Assembly: GCA_030374805.1 (NCBI GenBank)
Contig: JARGSG010000026.1
Coordinates: 434,001-498,000, forward strand
Direction: 5' to 3'
DNA from: Gracilaria gracilis
Lineage: Eukaryota; Rhodophyta; Florideophyceae; Gracilariales; Gracilariaceae
DNA: 64,000 nt
Part shown: piece by piece, positions 1-9,376 of the stretch
How the letters are laid out: every line of letters starts with the position of its first letter
Numbering within the stretch: position 1 is the first letter of the stretch
Notes under the pieces: model-generated
The model's database searches: none
Told to the model about the DNA's origin: nothing
The model's input: the letters and a program-made list of their open reading frames with translations, nothing else
Translations under genes and position numbers: made by a program

Positions 1-329
1 GGAAGGAACAGCTTATTTTCCACGATGTTATGCAACGCCCAATTATCACGCATGATGTATTGGAACGCGTCATACATCTGACGTCGTAACGAACGCGATT
101 CGCGCACATCTTGCACTGAGCATAGACGCTGCCGCTTGCTGAGCGCATTATTTTCCAGACGTGTGAGATCGCGGATGATCCCTAGATGATGCCATCGCCA
201 ACCGTGTACGCGGAAGCGCGACGACAGTCGACTGTCGTTCGACACTGGTACTGTGCTTTCGCGACGTAGCTTTTGAAGCTGCGTTCGGGACAGAGCGTCT
301 TGAGTGGCGGATATGGCTTCATTGAGCAT
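1..329 (-). CDS. 5'-partial gene, hemerythrin-like helical protein
   Basis: An open minus-strand frame runs without a stop from an ATG at 327-329 to the left edge, giving 109 codons of N-terminal sequence. The residues are helix-rich. A WHHLGIIRDL segment is followed about 45 residues later by DNWALHNIVENKLFLP. This spacing and the H...E...F.P pattern resemble HHE/hemerythrin-like metal-binding helices, which is an inference from pattern only. The same frame continues upstream of this ATG for about 18 sense-looking codons before a stop, so the true start could lie in a further exon, but no convincing acceptor site was found. The C-terminal part lies outside the window. Confidence 0.45.
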   Translation of the reverse strand, partial: MLNEAISATQDALSRTQLQKLRRESTVPVSNDSRLSSRFRVHGWRWHHLGIIRDLTRLENNALSKRQRLCSVQDVRESRSLRRQMYDAFQYIMRDNWALHNIVENKLFL

Positions 330-835
330 CCTTGTGCCTTCTCGGACAGTCTCAAGCAGCAAGTTGAAGCGTGAGGCAGTATATTAACTTGGACACGAAG
401 GTAAACTGCCTCTCGGTGCGAATCTACCAGAGTTGACCTCCCAGCCCAAAAAAGGTGCCCTCTCTTGTAGATACTGTATCTACGGGTCTATGCAGAGTAA
501 ACGGTATCATACTGTAGCGACGTGGAGTCCACGTCCACGTCGTGGACGAGCACGACTCCTCACGTTTGCCCACTCCTGACCAAACACGTGCTCCACGCGT
601 ATACGACTTGCCAATTTGGCACTGCCAAACCCTGGCTGCCAAAGCCGAGAGCACTGCAAATTGAATACAGTGACTGCATTGGAGAAACAACTGAGCGGCA
701 GATCCCCGCCGATGCGTCACAAGATCCGATCTTGCTCCGCACTTTTTTGCAGGAAAACCAGCACGCAGCGGAGCTTCCACCCGCGCACAGAACACCTGGG
801 CCAGCGCGCCACCCCATCTAATCCCGATACACATC
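330..835. other. intergenic, divergent promoter region
   Basis: This roughly 500-bp stretch separates the left-edge minus-strand gene from the leucyl aminopeptidase gene on the plus strand. Both transcribe outward, so it presumably holds two promoters. Overlapping open frames exist on both strands, but none resembles a protein. No TATA box is evident. Confidence 0.5.
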
Positions 836-2602
836 ATGTCCGCCCGCCCGCGCACATCCGCCGCCTTTGTCCAAGCCGTCATATCTCTTCGTCACTCCTG
901 CTTCACCCGCCCCAATTCGCGTTCTCTTTCCTCCGCCCCATCCCTCGTTCATCGTTCTCTGTCTTCCAACCGATATAGATCGTACCCGTTACGTACTGCG
1001 CGATCGTTATCTACCAATATGGTTTTGTCTACCGCCACGGACAAGCCGGGGGTGTTGGACACGGATGAGAAAGGTAGCGTACTCATATTTCCGCGTGAAG
1101 GCCGTATTTCCCTCGAGATCGGCTCGGCCTTGGAGGCGTATACAGGAGATCTGCTCGTCTTGGCAGTTTGGGCTCCCGAGGATGATGATGCCGAATTCAC
1201 CCTCCCTTCATCGCTCGACAAGCTCGACGCGTCCGTTCTGAACGAACTTTCCGATCTCGTCTCGGACTCGGAATTCAAGGCAAAGTCAGGATCCAGCACC
1301 GAGGTGCTGCGATTGGCCGGCAGTGGCGCGAGGAGGGTAGCACTATACGGCCTCGGAAAGAAGAGCAAAGGCACTTCTTCTGTCGCGGGAGCCTCCAAAT
1401 TCGCCGTTCAGAAGGGCATGTCAATTAACAAGTGCAAGTCTGTCGGACTATATGTGGATGAAGCTTGTCCCGAATCGATCACCAACGCTGCCGAAGGTGC
1501 TGTTGTGGCGTCGTATGTGGACGTGAGATATAAGAAAGAGAAGAAAGATTATGATAAGGTGCCACAGACGGTTGAGATGATTGGCATCCCGCAGAGTACT
1601 GATTATCAAAAAGCTATTAACAGGGGACGAATGATTGCCATGGGAATCATAACTACCAAGGAGCTTGTTAACGCGCCTGCCAATGTGCTCACACCTGAAA
1701 CACTGGCGGCGGCCGCGGAACAAGTTGCATCCGAAGGCGGACTGGACATCAAGGTGATGGGTCGTGAGGCGTGCGAAGAGTTGGGTATGGGGTGTTACCT
1801 CGGCGTTGGTAGAGGATCGGCCGATGAACCGAAATTCATCCACATAACGTACAAACCAAGCGGCGAGGTGAAGAAAAGGTATTGTATTGTGGGAAAGGCA
1901 GTGACGTTCGACACTGGTGGTACCAACTTGAAGGTTGGAAACAGCATGATTGAACTTATGAAGTTCGACATGGGCGGAGCTGCTGTGGCTGTGGGTGCGG
2001 CTAAGGTGATTGGGAGCTTGAAGCCAGAGGGCGTTGAAGTTCACTTCATTATGCCTGCTGTTGAAAATATGATTGGGAACAATGCGATCCACCCCGGCGA
2101 TATTTTGAAGGCTGCGAATGACAAGACGGTTGAAGTGATCAATACAGATGCGGAGGGAAGGTTATGTCTTGCTGATGCGATTGTGTACGCGCAAAAGCTG
2201 GGGGATGTTGATTGCGTGGTAGATATTGCGACTTTGACAGGGGCGATCATTGTGGCACTTGGAAATGACGTGGCTGGGTTTTGGAGCTCGTCTGACAAAC
2301 TGGCAGACAAGCTCACGGAGAGTAGTGAGGCTGTGGGAGAGCAGCTGTGGAGAATGCCGTTGGTTGACGCGTATAGTGAGGGGCTGAAAAGTAAGATCGC
2401 GGATCTGAGAAACATTTCGAAGGACAGGGGCGGAAGTTCTATCACAGCAGCGCTATTCTTGAAAGAGTTTGTGGACACTAAAAAGAGCGAGTGGGCACAT
2501 GTGGACATTGCCGGAACGGTTTGGAGCAAGGAGAAAGGTGGGGCCACTGGATATGGGGTGAAAACTATGGTGCACTGGGTGGAGAACGCAACGGCTGAAT
2601 AA
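836..2602 (+). CDS. leucyl aminopeptidase, M17 family
   Basis: This 588-residue protein is a cytosol-type or organellar leucyl aminopeptidase that removes N-terminal residues from peptides with two metal ions. The M17 signature is intact. VGKAVTFDTGG contains the catalytic Lys354 and metal ligand Asp359, KFDMGG follows, and NTDAEGR (residues 436-442) supplies the carboxylate ligands and the catalytic Arg. The first about 60 residues are basic and Ser/Arg-rich like a transit peptide, consistent with plastid or mitochondrial import. An internal ATG at 1019 in the same frame would give a leaderless form, so dual targeting is possible. The gene is a single open frame. It converges with the small gene at 2697-3056, leaving only about 95 bp for both 3' ends. 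Confidence 0.93.
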   Translation: MSARPRTSAAFVQAVISLRHSCFTRPNSRSLSSAPSLVHRSLSSNRYRSYPLRTARSLSTNMVLSTATDKPGVLDTDEKGSVLIFPREGRISLEIGSALEAYTGDLLVLAVWAPEDDDAEFTLPSSLDKLDASVLNELSDLVSDSEFKAKSGSSTEVLRLAGSGARRVALYGLGKKSKGTSSVAGASKFAVQKGMSINKCKSVGLYVDEACPESITNAAEGAVVASYVDVRYKKEKKDYDKVPQTVEMIGIPQSTDYQKAINRGRMIAMGIITTKELVNAPANVLTPETLAAAAEQVASEGGLDIKVMGREACEELGMGCYLGVGRGSADEPKFIHITYKPSGEVKKRYCIVGKAVTFDTGGTNLKVGNSMIELMKFDMGGAAVAVGAAKVIGSLKPEGVEVHFIMPAVENMIGNNAIHPGDILKAANDKTVEVINTDAEGRLCLADAIVYAQKLGDVDCVVDIATLTGAIIVALGNDVAGFWSSSDKLADKLTESSEAVGEQLWRMPLVDAYSEGLKSKIADLRNISKDRGGSSITAALFLKEFVDTKKSEWAHVDIAGTVWSKEKGGATGYGVKTMVHWVENATAE

Positions 2603-2696
2603 GTGAGAAGTTGTAAACAAGGTTACTTTTATAGGAGTTTAGTGCATAAAGGGCGTTAAGCAAGAAGAAGGAGAAACTAATAGCATTCGCAAGCGT

Positions 2697-3056
2697 TTAA
2701 AATGAATGACGCTTGGCTCGCTCCATGAGAAATTCCATGATGTCCTCCTCGGCGCCAGTGGGAACAAACTGCGGGGAGTCGTCAGTGTTTGGTGGCGCAG
2801 AGCCTGGCGTGGCATTGATGTCTGGCTTGGTGGGGGCGTTTTGGTCGACCAGCGGCTTGTTCACATTGGAATGCTTCTCTGGCAGACGGAGCGGCGACAG
2901 AGGCGGAAGCGGCTGATGTGGAAGGTGGGGCTTTGGCGAGTGCGGAAGCGGGCAGGTGCTAGCGGCTATGGGAGCGGCGCGAGGCGGGATAGTCGGGGAC
3001 TTTGAGGGAGAGTTTATGATGATGGTGTCGTGGTGGGTGGTTGTCGGAGACGACAT
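2697..3056 (-). CDS. small Pro/Ser/Thr-rich hypothetical protein
   Basis: A 119-residue minus-strand frame begins at the first ATG (3054-3056) and converges on the aminopeptidase gene. The protein is rich in Pro, Ser, Thr and His, looks disordered, and ends in an acidic-to-basic amphipathic tail (EEDIMEFLMERAKRHSF). That tail is the only part that looks like a conserved motif. No family was recognised. It could be a real short protein, the last exon of a longer gene, or a chance frame. Confidence 0.35.
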   Translation of the reverse strand: MSSPTTTHHDTIIINSPSKSPTIPPRAAPIAASTCPLPHSPKPHLPHQPLPPLSPLRLPEKHSNVNKPLVDQNAPTKPDINATPGSAPPNTDDSPQFVPTGAEEDIMEFLMERAKRHSF

Positions 3057-3426
3057 GGTTTTGAAGGTGGTGGAAGGCGACAAAGGTGGACTGGTTGCGT
3101 GAAGGATGGTGATGATGATGGTTGATGGTGTTGACGGTGTTGACGGCGTGTTTGACGTTGCTTAGCCGGGTTGTGTCGTGTCGTGCAAGTTTCACGTGCT
3201 GTTGTTGGTGCGTTTTTATGTTTGCGATTCGGTGCGGTGATGCTTCAGATTTTTGCAGATTTTGGTTACTTGCTTCCGGACACACGGCGTGTCGCCGCGT
3301 GCGTGGCGTGCACGCGTCTTGCTTACGCCTAAACGCGGAATGAGCAAAGTGGCTGAGGTGGCTGAAGTAGAAGCGCAGCGGAATAAATTGGGTCAAAAAG
3401 CAGCTCCTATACCACCGAAAAGACGT

Positions 3427-3499
3427 GTACCTATGGTGTAGTGGTCATCACGCCAGACTTTGAATCTGGAGATCGCGAGTTCAAACCTCGCTAGGTACT
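3427..3499 (+). tRNA. tRNA-Gln (anticodon TTG)
   Basis: A complete cloverleaf can be folded. The acceptor stem GTACCTA (3427-3433) pairs perfectly with TAGGTAC (3492-3498). The anticodon stem CCAGA/TCTGG encloses a loop with anticodon TTG at 3460-3462, and the T-stem GCGAG/CTCGC encloses TTCAAAC. The anticodon decodes CAA (Gln). The gene is intronless. The D-arm and T-arm contain the internal A and B box sequences used by RNA polymerase III, and T-rich runs about 20-30 bp downstream could terminate transcription. CCA is not encoded, as expected for a eukaryotic nuclear gene. Position 3499 (T) is the discriminator base. Confidence 0.95.
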
Positions 3500-3613
3500 G
3501 GGCGCTCGCGCCTTTACATTTTTCCTTTTATTTGCATTGCATTGCACCAAAACTTTCTTGAGTGCCAAGCTGTGCCCATGCTCATTGACTTGACATTTAT
3601 GTTCGCATAACAT

Positions 3614-5104
3614 TCACACAGTATCTCCGTCTACAATCTCCACCGCCCTAGCCGCCTCCATCGAAAACTCCGCCAACTCGGCAACCAACGACTCCTCCAC
3701 ATCCTCCGAAACCGTCCTGTCCGTCTCGCCCTCCACAACCGTCGCCCCGAATGCCCCACCCACGTCCCGAGTCACACCGAAGCTGCGATCCACCACCATG
3801 GCGGGCGCCAGTTCGAAGTGCACCTCCATGCCAGGAGCCACGAACGAGAAGCCTTGCCACATGTTATCGCCCGCCGTCGAAGGCTGTGCCTGTCCCTGTG
3901 CCTGTCCCTGTGCCTGTCCCTGTGCCTTTGCCTGCGCCTGCGCCTGCGAGTTGCTGGCCGCGATGGCCATCGGTGAGCTCCTGGCTTCCAACGACACGTT
4001 AAGCGGCGACACGTTGAGCGGCGACTGAGGCGCCGAGCAATTCGTCTTGGTCAATGACGGTGAGAAGCATGCTGTGGGCGATGACAGCGACGGGATGATT
4101 GGCGGTACGGCGCTTCGGCTACGAATGGCCTCCCAATCGATCTCACGGAACCATGCGTGCTTACGAATTGCCTCGGGATCCGTCAATCGCTTCGTCACGT
4201 CTTTGGTAAGAAGTCTGCGAATCAGAGACTGGCACTCCGAAGTCAGGTACTTTGGCAGCTTGTACTTGCACCGCACGATGCGCTCGTGCAGACGCTTGCG
4301 ACTGAGCTTTCCCTTTTCGTGAAGCGGAGAGAAGGGTGGTTGACCGCAGATACAATCATAAATGAAGATGCCGTACGCCCAGTAATCGGCCGCCTTTCCG
4401 CAATATGCGTCGCGAGTGATGATTTCTGGCGCCATGTAGTCTTCCGACCCGCACCAAGAGTGAGTTTGTTCGCCGTCGTCGGAGAGCTCTTTGGCGAGTC
4501 CAAAGTCAGTGAGAATGAGATGGCCCTCACTGTCCAACAGCACGTTTTCCGGTTTGATATCTCTGTGAACAATATCCATGTTGTGCAACGTCTCAAGTGC
4601 AATCAACAATTCGGCCGCATAAAACTTGGCCTGTGACTCGCTGAGCATTGCCTCACGACGCAGATGAAACATGAGCTCACCTCCTGACGCAAAGTCCATG
4701 ACGAGGTATACTCGTTTGGAAGTCTGGAACGCGACGTGCAGACGGATGATGAATGGGGCGTCATATTGACCGACAAGTGCCAAGATGTTACGTTCGGTAT
4801 GGGCGTCTCGCACGGCCTTTCGATTGATGAGAGCCTCTTTCTCCATCACTTTCATGGCGTACACGGCGGCGGTGGCCTTGTGGCGTACCATGAACACCTT
4901 GCCGAACCCACCCTTGCCAATGAGGCACATGATGTGGAAGGCATCGAGACGACGGCGGCCGAGAGACGGAGGACTGCCCAGAGGCTGCATGTGGAGCAAG
5001 GGCGGGGTGGACGGCGGGGGAGAAGACGCCGGAGTTAAAAAGTCATTGGTGAAATCGTTAGAAGTGAAGTCGGAGCTTAGCGGGGGAACAAGCTCCAAAT
5101 GCAT
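3614..5104 (-). CDS. AGC-family protein kinase, S6K-like
   Basis: This 496-residue Ser/Thr kinase has an intact AGC catalytic domain: glycine loop GKGGFGKV, YAMKVMEK lysine, HRDIKPEN catalytic loop, DFGLAK and YMAPEI. The activation segment THSWCGS matches the S6K/PDK1-target loop with Ser in place of Thr. Far in the C-terminal tail, WQGFSFVAP resembles the S6K hydrophobic motif FLGFTYVAP, again with Ser at the phosphosite. Together these suggest a TOR/PDK1-regulated S6 kinase homologue, which is an inference. A low-complexity Gln-Ala stretch lies between the kinase core and the hydrophobic motif. The start used is the first ATG (5102-5104); the frame stays open a little upstream with only non-ATG codons. 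Confidence 0.88.
   Translation of the reverse strand: MHLELVPPLSSDFTSNDFTNDFLTPASSPPPSTPPLLHMQPLGSPPSLGRRRLDAFHIMCLIGKGGFGKVFMVRHKATAAVYAMKVMEKEALINRKAVRDAHTERNILALVGQYDAPFIIRLHVAFQTSKRVYLVMDFASGGELMFHLRREAMLSESQAKFYAAELLIALETLHNMDIVHRDIKPENVLLDSEGHLILTDFGLAKELSDDGEQTHSWCGSEDYMAPEIITRDAYCGKAADYWAYGIFIYDCICGQPPFSPLHEKGKLSRKRLHERIVRCKYKLPKYLTSECQSLIRRLLTKDVTKRLTDPEAIRKHAWFREIDWEAIRSRSAVPPIIPSLSSPTACFSPSLTKTNCSAPQSPLNVSPLNVSLEARSSPMAIAASNSQAQAQAKAQGQAQGQAQGQAQPSTAGDNMWQGFSFVAPGMEVHFELAPAMVVDRSFGVTRDVGGAFGATVVEGETDRTVSEDVEESLVAELAEFSMEAARAVEIVDGDTV
3883..3949. repeat. hexanucleotide microsatellite inside kinase gene
   Basis: Imperfect tandem copies of a six-base unit (CTGTGC, CTGTCC, CTGCGC variants) fill this segment. 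On the coding minus strand they encode an alternating Gln-Ala/Gly run in the kinase tail. Such a run can change length without frameshift. Confidence 0.8.
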
Positions 5105-5549
5105 GCCGGCCACAAGCGCAAACAGCACGGCACAATTGGCGGATAAAGGGCGAACGCGGTTAAGGCGGTTAAGGCGGTTAAGAGTTAGGAGTTGGAGCGG
5201 CACTCACGCAACGAACGACGAACGACGAACGACGACGAAGCAAGCGCTGGCTAGCAGTTGTTGGACGAAAAGGGAGGGGGAAGGAAACACGGTGCGAACA
5301 ACGTGCGAACTACGGCGTGAAGACCAAGGCGGAAATCATTGTCATGTAGAATAACACTCCAGGATTGAACTCGACAAACGGCACGAAGAGCACGGAGGCG
5401 CGGTTGAACGTGGGTGGCGTCGACGACGAAGCAGCAAGCGGCGCGGCGCAAGTGCCAAACAAGCGCCATTTCAAAAGTGCGGCGGCGCACCCAAATGCTC
5501 ACGCGAAAAAAGAGCGCCATGGCGGGGCGCTGGCGCAGCCGCCGCACGT

Positions 5550-5587
<38 letters not shown>

Positions 5588-6364
5588 TGCCGCCGCCGCC
5601 AGACGCGCGGCCGCCGTGACGGTGACGTGACGTGACGTGGGCGCACGCGCCGCGGCGTCTTTTCCGGCGTGCCGCGCCGTGTGTGGCGCCACTTGGCGCG
5701 TTCATTGCGCGCTTTGCCGCTGTGGATTGTCACGCGGGGCGCGCGCGAGGTGAGGGCTCAGGGCGTGACGTGGGCAGTGCTCCTTTCTTTTTTTTGCATG
5801 ACATCGCACCTTGCTGGCAGCAGCAGCCACCGCCCACCCTCGCTGGCGCGGCGCCCGCACTTCAACTTGAAGTGTGGCCAGCACAGCAAAGAGAACCGAT
5901 GTTTTCCTGTTCTTCAAACCCATATGACGCTTCTTATCATCTGGCACCCATCATTCCGAGACGATAGCAGAGCTATCGTACAGATATTGGTAGCTCCAAG
6001 TATATACATGCAAAGGTACATTACCGTTCCTACCATGGTACAGGAGAAGCGCCTCGAGGCAAAGAGCATCGTGAAATTGCGCATGCAAGGTCCGCAATGC
6101 CACTGTTCACATGAGAAGAACAGTGTCGGGTGAAGAGGTAGCGTTTGTTGGTACAGTAGCTCCCCGCCATTTTCGTTAGTTGCGCTCTTGCTCCCCCAGC
6201 GTAAAGTTACCCATGTCACGTACGCTACATACCGCCTTCGAGAAGCTCAACGCCGGCGCTCCCCCATGCTTTCCACAACTATGTTGTCTGTGCTAATGTG
6301 AGCCACAAAACAACACATAGTCGTAACAACTCTACGTGTAATCAACTCACTGCTCGCCTCCGAC
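5105..6364. other. intergenic, divergent promoter with CRE-like array
   Basis: About 1.26 kb separates the kinase (minus) from the USP7-like gene (plus). It contains a (CCG)n run and, at 5616-5640, closely spaced TGACG/TGACGT elements such as GTGACGTGACGTGACG, the core recognised by bZIP/CREB-type factors. Another TGACGT lies near 5764. The open frames here are mostly products of the trinucleotide repeat and do not look like proteins. Confidence 0.5.
5551..5600. repeat. (CCG)n trinucleotide microsatellite
   Basis: A nearly uninterrupted CCG run of about 50 bp, broken once by CTG, sits upstream of the kinase gene. It produces artificial poly-Pro, poly-Arg, poly-Ala and poly-Gly frames that should not be annotated. 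Confidence 0.9.
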
Positions 6365-8152
6365 ATGATTATAGAGACCAGTTTCGTCTACGTACTGCGC
6401 GAGTATACCACCACCCGCAATGATCGTGTGTACTCTCCATACTGCCACTTTGGCGGCTTCCGCTGGCGCCTGCTCATCTTTCCCAACTTCCACTACGCCG
6501 ATGGCGTATCCGCATACCTCCATTGCGGCGGTCCTTGTCATTCATCCAATCACGCCATCGCGTCCCACAACAGCATGGAAGCACCCTTCAACAACGCCGC
6601 GCTCAATGCCTGGAGCCGAACTGCAACCTTCTGGCTTGCTGTGCTTCCACCTAGCACTGAGGCTGCCGCCGCTGCGCTGACAGCGCCTCAAGGCTTTAAA
6701 GTATTGCAACAGTCACCCTTGGAACACAGCGCCGTCACGCTCGCTTCGGGAACGCCACCGCCAAGAGTCCGGAAGACAGAGCACAACTTCAAGGCCACGT
6801 CCGACGACTGGGGCTTCCTCGAACTTGCAAAGAGCTCAGAACTGCAGCCCGGAAAGTATGCCGATGACCACATGAATGTGTTCTTTCATGTGCGTATTCA
6901 ACTGGCGCAATCTCTTGCGCAACCCAGAATCAAGAATGTTGCATCACTACGTTCTGGCATCACCACTCAAATTGTGGGCATTGAAAACCAAGGCGCTACC
7001 TGCTACATGACGTCGGTGTTGCAAATGTTGTACATGATTGGTGCCTTTCGTAGAGCCGTGTATGAACTGCCATTGCCCAAGATGCGTGGAGAAGGGGATA
7101 TTAGTGGATTCCTTATTTGTTATGCAATCCAATCGTTGTTCTACGAGTTGCTGTTTTCTGGAGAGGCGGTCAAAACGGACCAGCTCTTGGTTTTGTTTGG
7201 ATGGGATGATGAACACGCACAAGAGCACCATGATTTGCAGGAGTTCAAACTATTCCTGTGTGAGCAACTTGCGCAAGTGATGTCAAAAAGGGCTCCAGAA
7301 CAGCCGAATACGCTGCGTACGCTTTTCCAGGGTAAAACAATGAGCAGTGTTGAATGCATCAACGTTGACTACAACTCTTCAACGGAGGAATACTTCTCTG
7401 ACCTTTCGCTGGATGTGATGGGATGTCGCAACATATACGAGTCGTTTGAAAAGTATACCAAGTCTGAAACGTTAACAGGTGACAACAAATATGACGCTGA
7501 CGGCTATGATGACCTCCAGGAGGCCATCAAAGTAGTCAAGTTTCTCAAGCTGCCGCCTGTACTACACTTGCATCTTAAACGGTTTGATTATGATTGTAGA
7601 CTCCAAAAGCTGTTCAAGATCAACGATCGCTACGAATTTGGGGCAGAAATTAATCTAAGTCGATTTGTGTTCAATTCAGATGGCGACGATGTGTACGTGC
7701 TGCACTCCGTACTAGTGCATGGCTACGACAAGAGCAATGTGGCACAATATCAGGCGTTCATTCGCCCGTATATCGATCTGGGCGGCAACGAGGGCAGCAA
7801 GTGGTACAACTTCAATGATGAGAAGGTGCGTATCTCAAGCGAACAGGAGGCCATCCAGGATAACTTTGGCGGGTGCTACGAGAGAGTTGTGCTCGATAGT
7901 GGTGTTTCGGTGAATGGTAGTGTCGATTCCGACGGGCGTCGCAGGCAGCGGGCCACTTTGTGTTCGCAGGCGCGTGAAGCGAACGAGAAAATGTATCAGT
8001 GTTGCAATGCGTACATGCTCCAGTACGTGCGTAAAGCGGATGTGCCATCTGTTCTCAAGCGGCCGGAGGCAGCTGATGTTCCGGAAGCCTTTCGAGCGGA
8101 GAGTTGTGAGCGCGGGCGGCGAGGTCGAAAACGCCGATCGTTGGGTCTTTGA
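6365..8152 (+). CDS. USP7-like ubiquitin hydrolase, catalytic His altered
   Basis: This 595-residue protein has the USP7/HAUSP domain order. An N-terminal MATH domain covers about residues 18-185 (VYSPYCHFGGFRWRL, then DDWGFLEL). A USP catalytic domain covers about 195-540. The Cys box GATCYM holds Cys213, and stretches such as GDNKYDA and LPPVLHLHLKRF match USP7 closely. At the His box the expected GGHY reads VAQYQAF, so the catalytic His is Gln461; the last triad residue is Asn in FND, as in other USPs. USP7 normally continues with five ubiquitin-like domains, but here the protein ends soon after the catalytic domain in a basic tail. It may be a non-catalytic ubiquitin-binding paralogue. 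The gene is intronless. Confidence 0.88.
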   Translation: MIIETSFVYVLREYTTTRNDRVYSPYCHFGGFRWRLLIFPNFHYADGVSAYLHCGGPCHSSNHAIASHNSMEAPFNNAALNAWSRTATFWLAVLPPSTEAAAAALTAPQGFKVLQQSPLEHSAVTLASGTPPPRVRKTEHNFKATSDDWGFLELAKSSELQPGKYADDHMNVFFHVRIQLAQSLAQPRIKNVASLRSGITTQIVGIENQGATCYMTSVLQMLYMIGAFRRAVYELPLPKMRGEGDISGFLICYAIQSLFYELLFSGEAVKTDQLLVLFGWDDEHAQEHHDLQEFKLFLCEQLAQVMSKRAPEQPNTLRTLFQGKTMSSVECINVDYNSSTEEYFSDLSLDVMGCRNIYESFEKYTKSETLTGDNKYDADGYDDLQEAIKVVKFLKLPPVLHLHLKRFDYDCRLQKLFKINDRYEFGAEINLSRFVFNSDGDDVYVLHSVLVHGYDKSNVAQYQAFIRPYIDLGGNEGSKWYNFNDEKVRISSEQEAIQDNFGGCYERVVLDSGVSVNGSVDSDGRRRQRATLCSQAREANEKMYQCCNAYMLQYVRKADVPSVLKRPEAADVPEAFRAESCERGRRGRKRRSLGL

Positions 8153-8489
8153 TCCCGTTGTGAAATGCGCGCAGCTTCCAGCACGATGCCAGCCGAACCA
8201 CGTGCGCACGTGCGCACGTGGGCACTTGTAGGGCGCTCATTGCGCGCGGCGCGCCATGCATTGTTCGCCATGTCATGCCTGTGCCACCGATTTGAGTCGT
8301 GCATGGCTATGGCTGTGCCGGACGAGTTACTCAGCACTGCACTTCACCTTTGCCTTCAGCAGCGCTTTGAGTAGAGCTAGTTCACCTGTTCAAACCCGGA
8401 TTCAAACACCACCACAACCCCTTCCTTCCTTCTTTTGTTTCTATAGTCACTTCATTCCAGTTCACTACCCCCGTAAACCGCTCACAACC

Positions 8490-9194
8490 ATGCCACACCG
8501 ACACCGTCGTCAGCACGATGTCTACGATGACACTCAGTACGCCCCGCACGCCTCGGAAGAAATTCCCGTCCAGCACTACCCGCACCCAGCTCGCGAGCGC
8601 CGTCGCCGCAACCGCGTACCAGAAAACCAGCTCTCCATAGAGCCGCTGCATCCAATGGGCGAAGCAATGGCGAGAATGGAACGCGACTTCGCCCGCGCCT
8701 TCGAGTCGCCTTTCGGAGCCAACATGTTCGGTCCAATGACAGGAATAATGTCATCTTTCGATCGAATGTTCGACGAGTTTGCTTCCGCTTCTGCTTCTGC
8801 CGCTGGAAATGGTAATTACTATTACGAATCGAGCACCACTACGCTTGGACCGGATGGTCGTGTGCGACAGGAGACCGTTCGTACCACACCGGGTGCCGAC
8901 GGAAACCCGGAAACTTCGCGCTTCGTCAGAGAGGGTGATCAAGTTCAAAGTTCTGATCCTTATCAAAGGTATAGGATTGAAGGTTCGCGGCGTCATCCGC
9001 TTGATGATGAAGTTGTTGTTGAAGAAGTTGATGAGGATGATGATTGTCTTAACCCGCGCCGTAGGAGCGACGGTAGAGATCGCAATGACGCTTCGGATGA
9101 GGAGCGACTTCGTGCCAATGAACGCGCCCATCGTCAGAATACCGCCACGGGTTGGGTTAGGGACAGGATCAATAGGTGGAGGTCGCGTCAATAA
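8490..9194 (+). CDS. myeloid leukemia factor (MLF)-like protein
   Basis: A 234-residue protein starts at an ATG in a good context (ACAACCATGCC). The middle region has PFGANMFGPM, then FDRMFDEF, then YYESSTTTLGPDGRV. This resembles the MLF family core, in which a Met/Phe-rich segment precedes a YxSSS..GPdG motif and a C-terminal Asp/Arg-rich tail. MLF proteins bind 14-3-3 and chaperones and are linked to stress and transcription control in animals; the role here is unknown. The tail is acidic, then basic. The frame stays open to an upstream ATG at 8256, but that extension is low complexity and probably 5' UTR. Confidence 0.6.
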   Translation: MPHRHRRQHDVYDDTQYAPHASEEIPVQHYPHPARERRRRNRVPENQLSIEPLHPMGEAMARMERDFARAFESPFGANMFGPMTGIMSSFDRMFDEFASASASAAGNGNYYYESSTTTLGPDGRVRQETVRTTPGADGNPETSRFVREGDQVQSSDPYQRYRIEGSRRHPLDDEVVVEEVDEDDDCLNPRRRSDGRDRNDASDEERLRANERAHRQNTATGWVRDRINRWRSRQ

Positions 9195-9376
9195 TTGCAA
9201 GACCGATTCTATTGCGGGATTTGATTGTTTACTCAATCCTGTATGTACGACGAGTAATGAGCATTGGCATGTCGTTTTCTAGTTGTGTTTTAGTTGATCG
9301 TTTGAACGTTTGTCTGAATTGGTTCTTTATTACGTCGGAGTCGCCGCCAGCGATATGCGTCGTTCAAAGATTAATG

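Noticed and set aside
8256-8489. N-terminal extension of the MLF-like protein
   Set aside because: The added 78 residues are low complexity and the ATG at 8490 has a better context.
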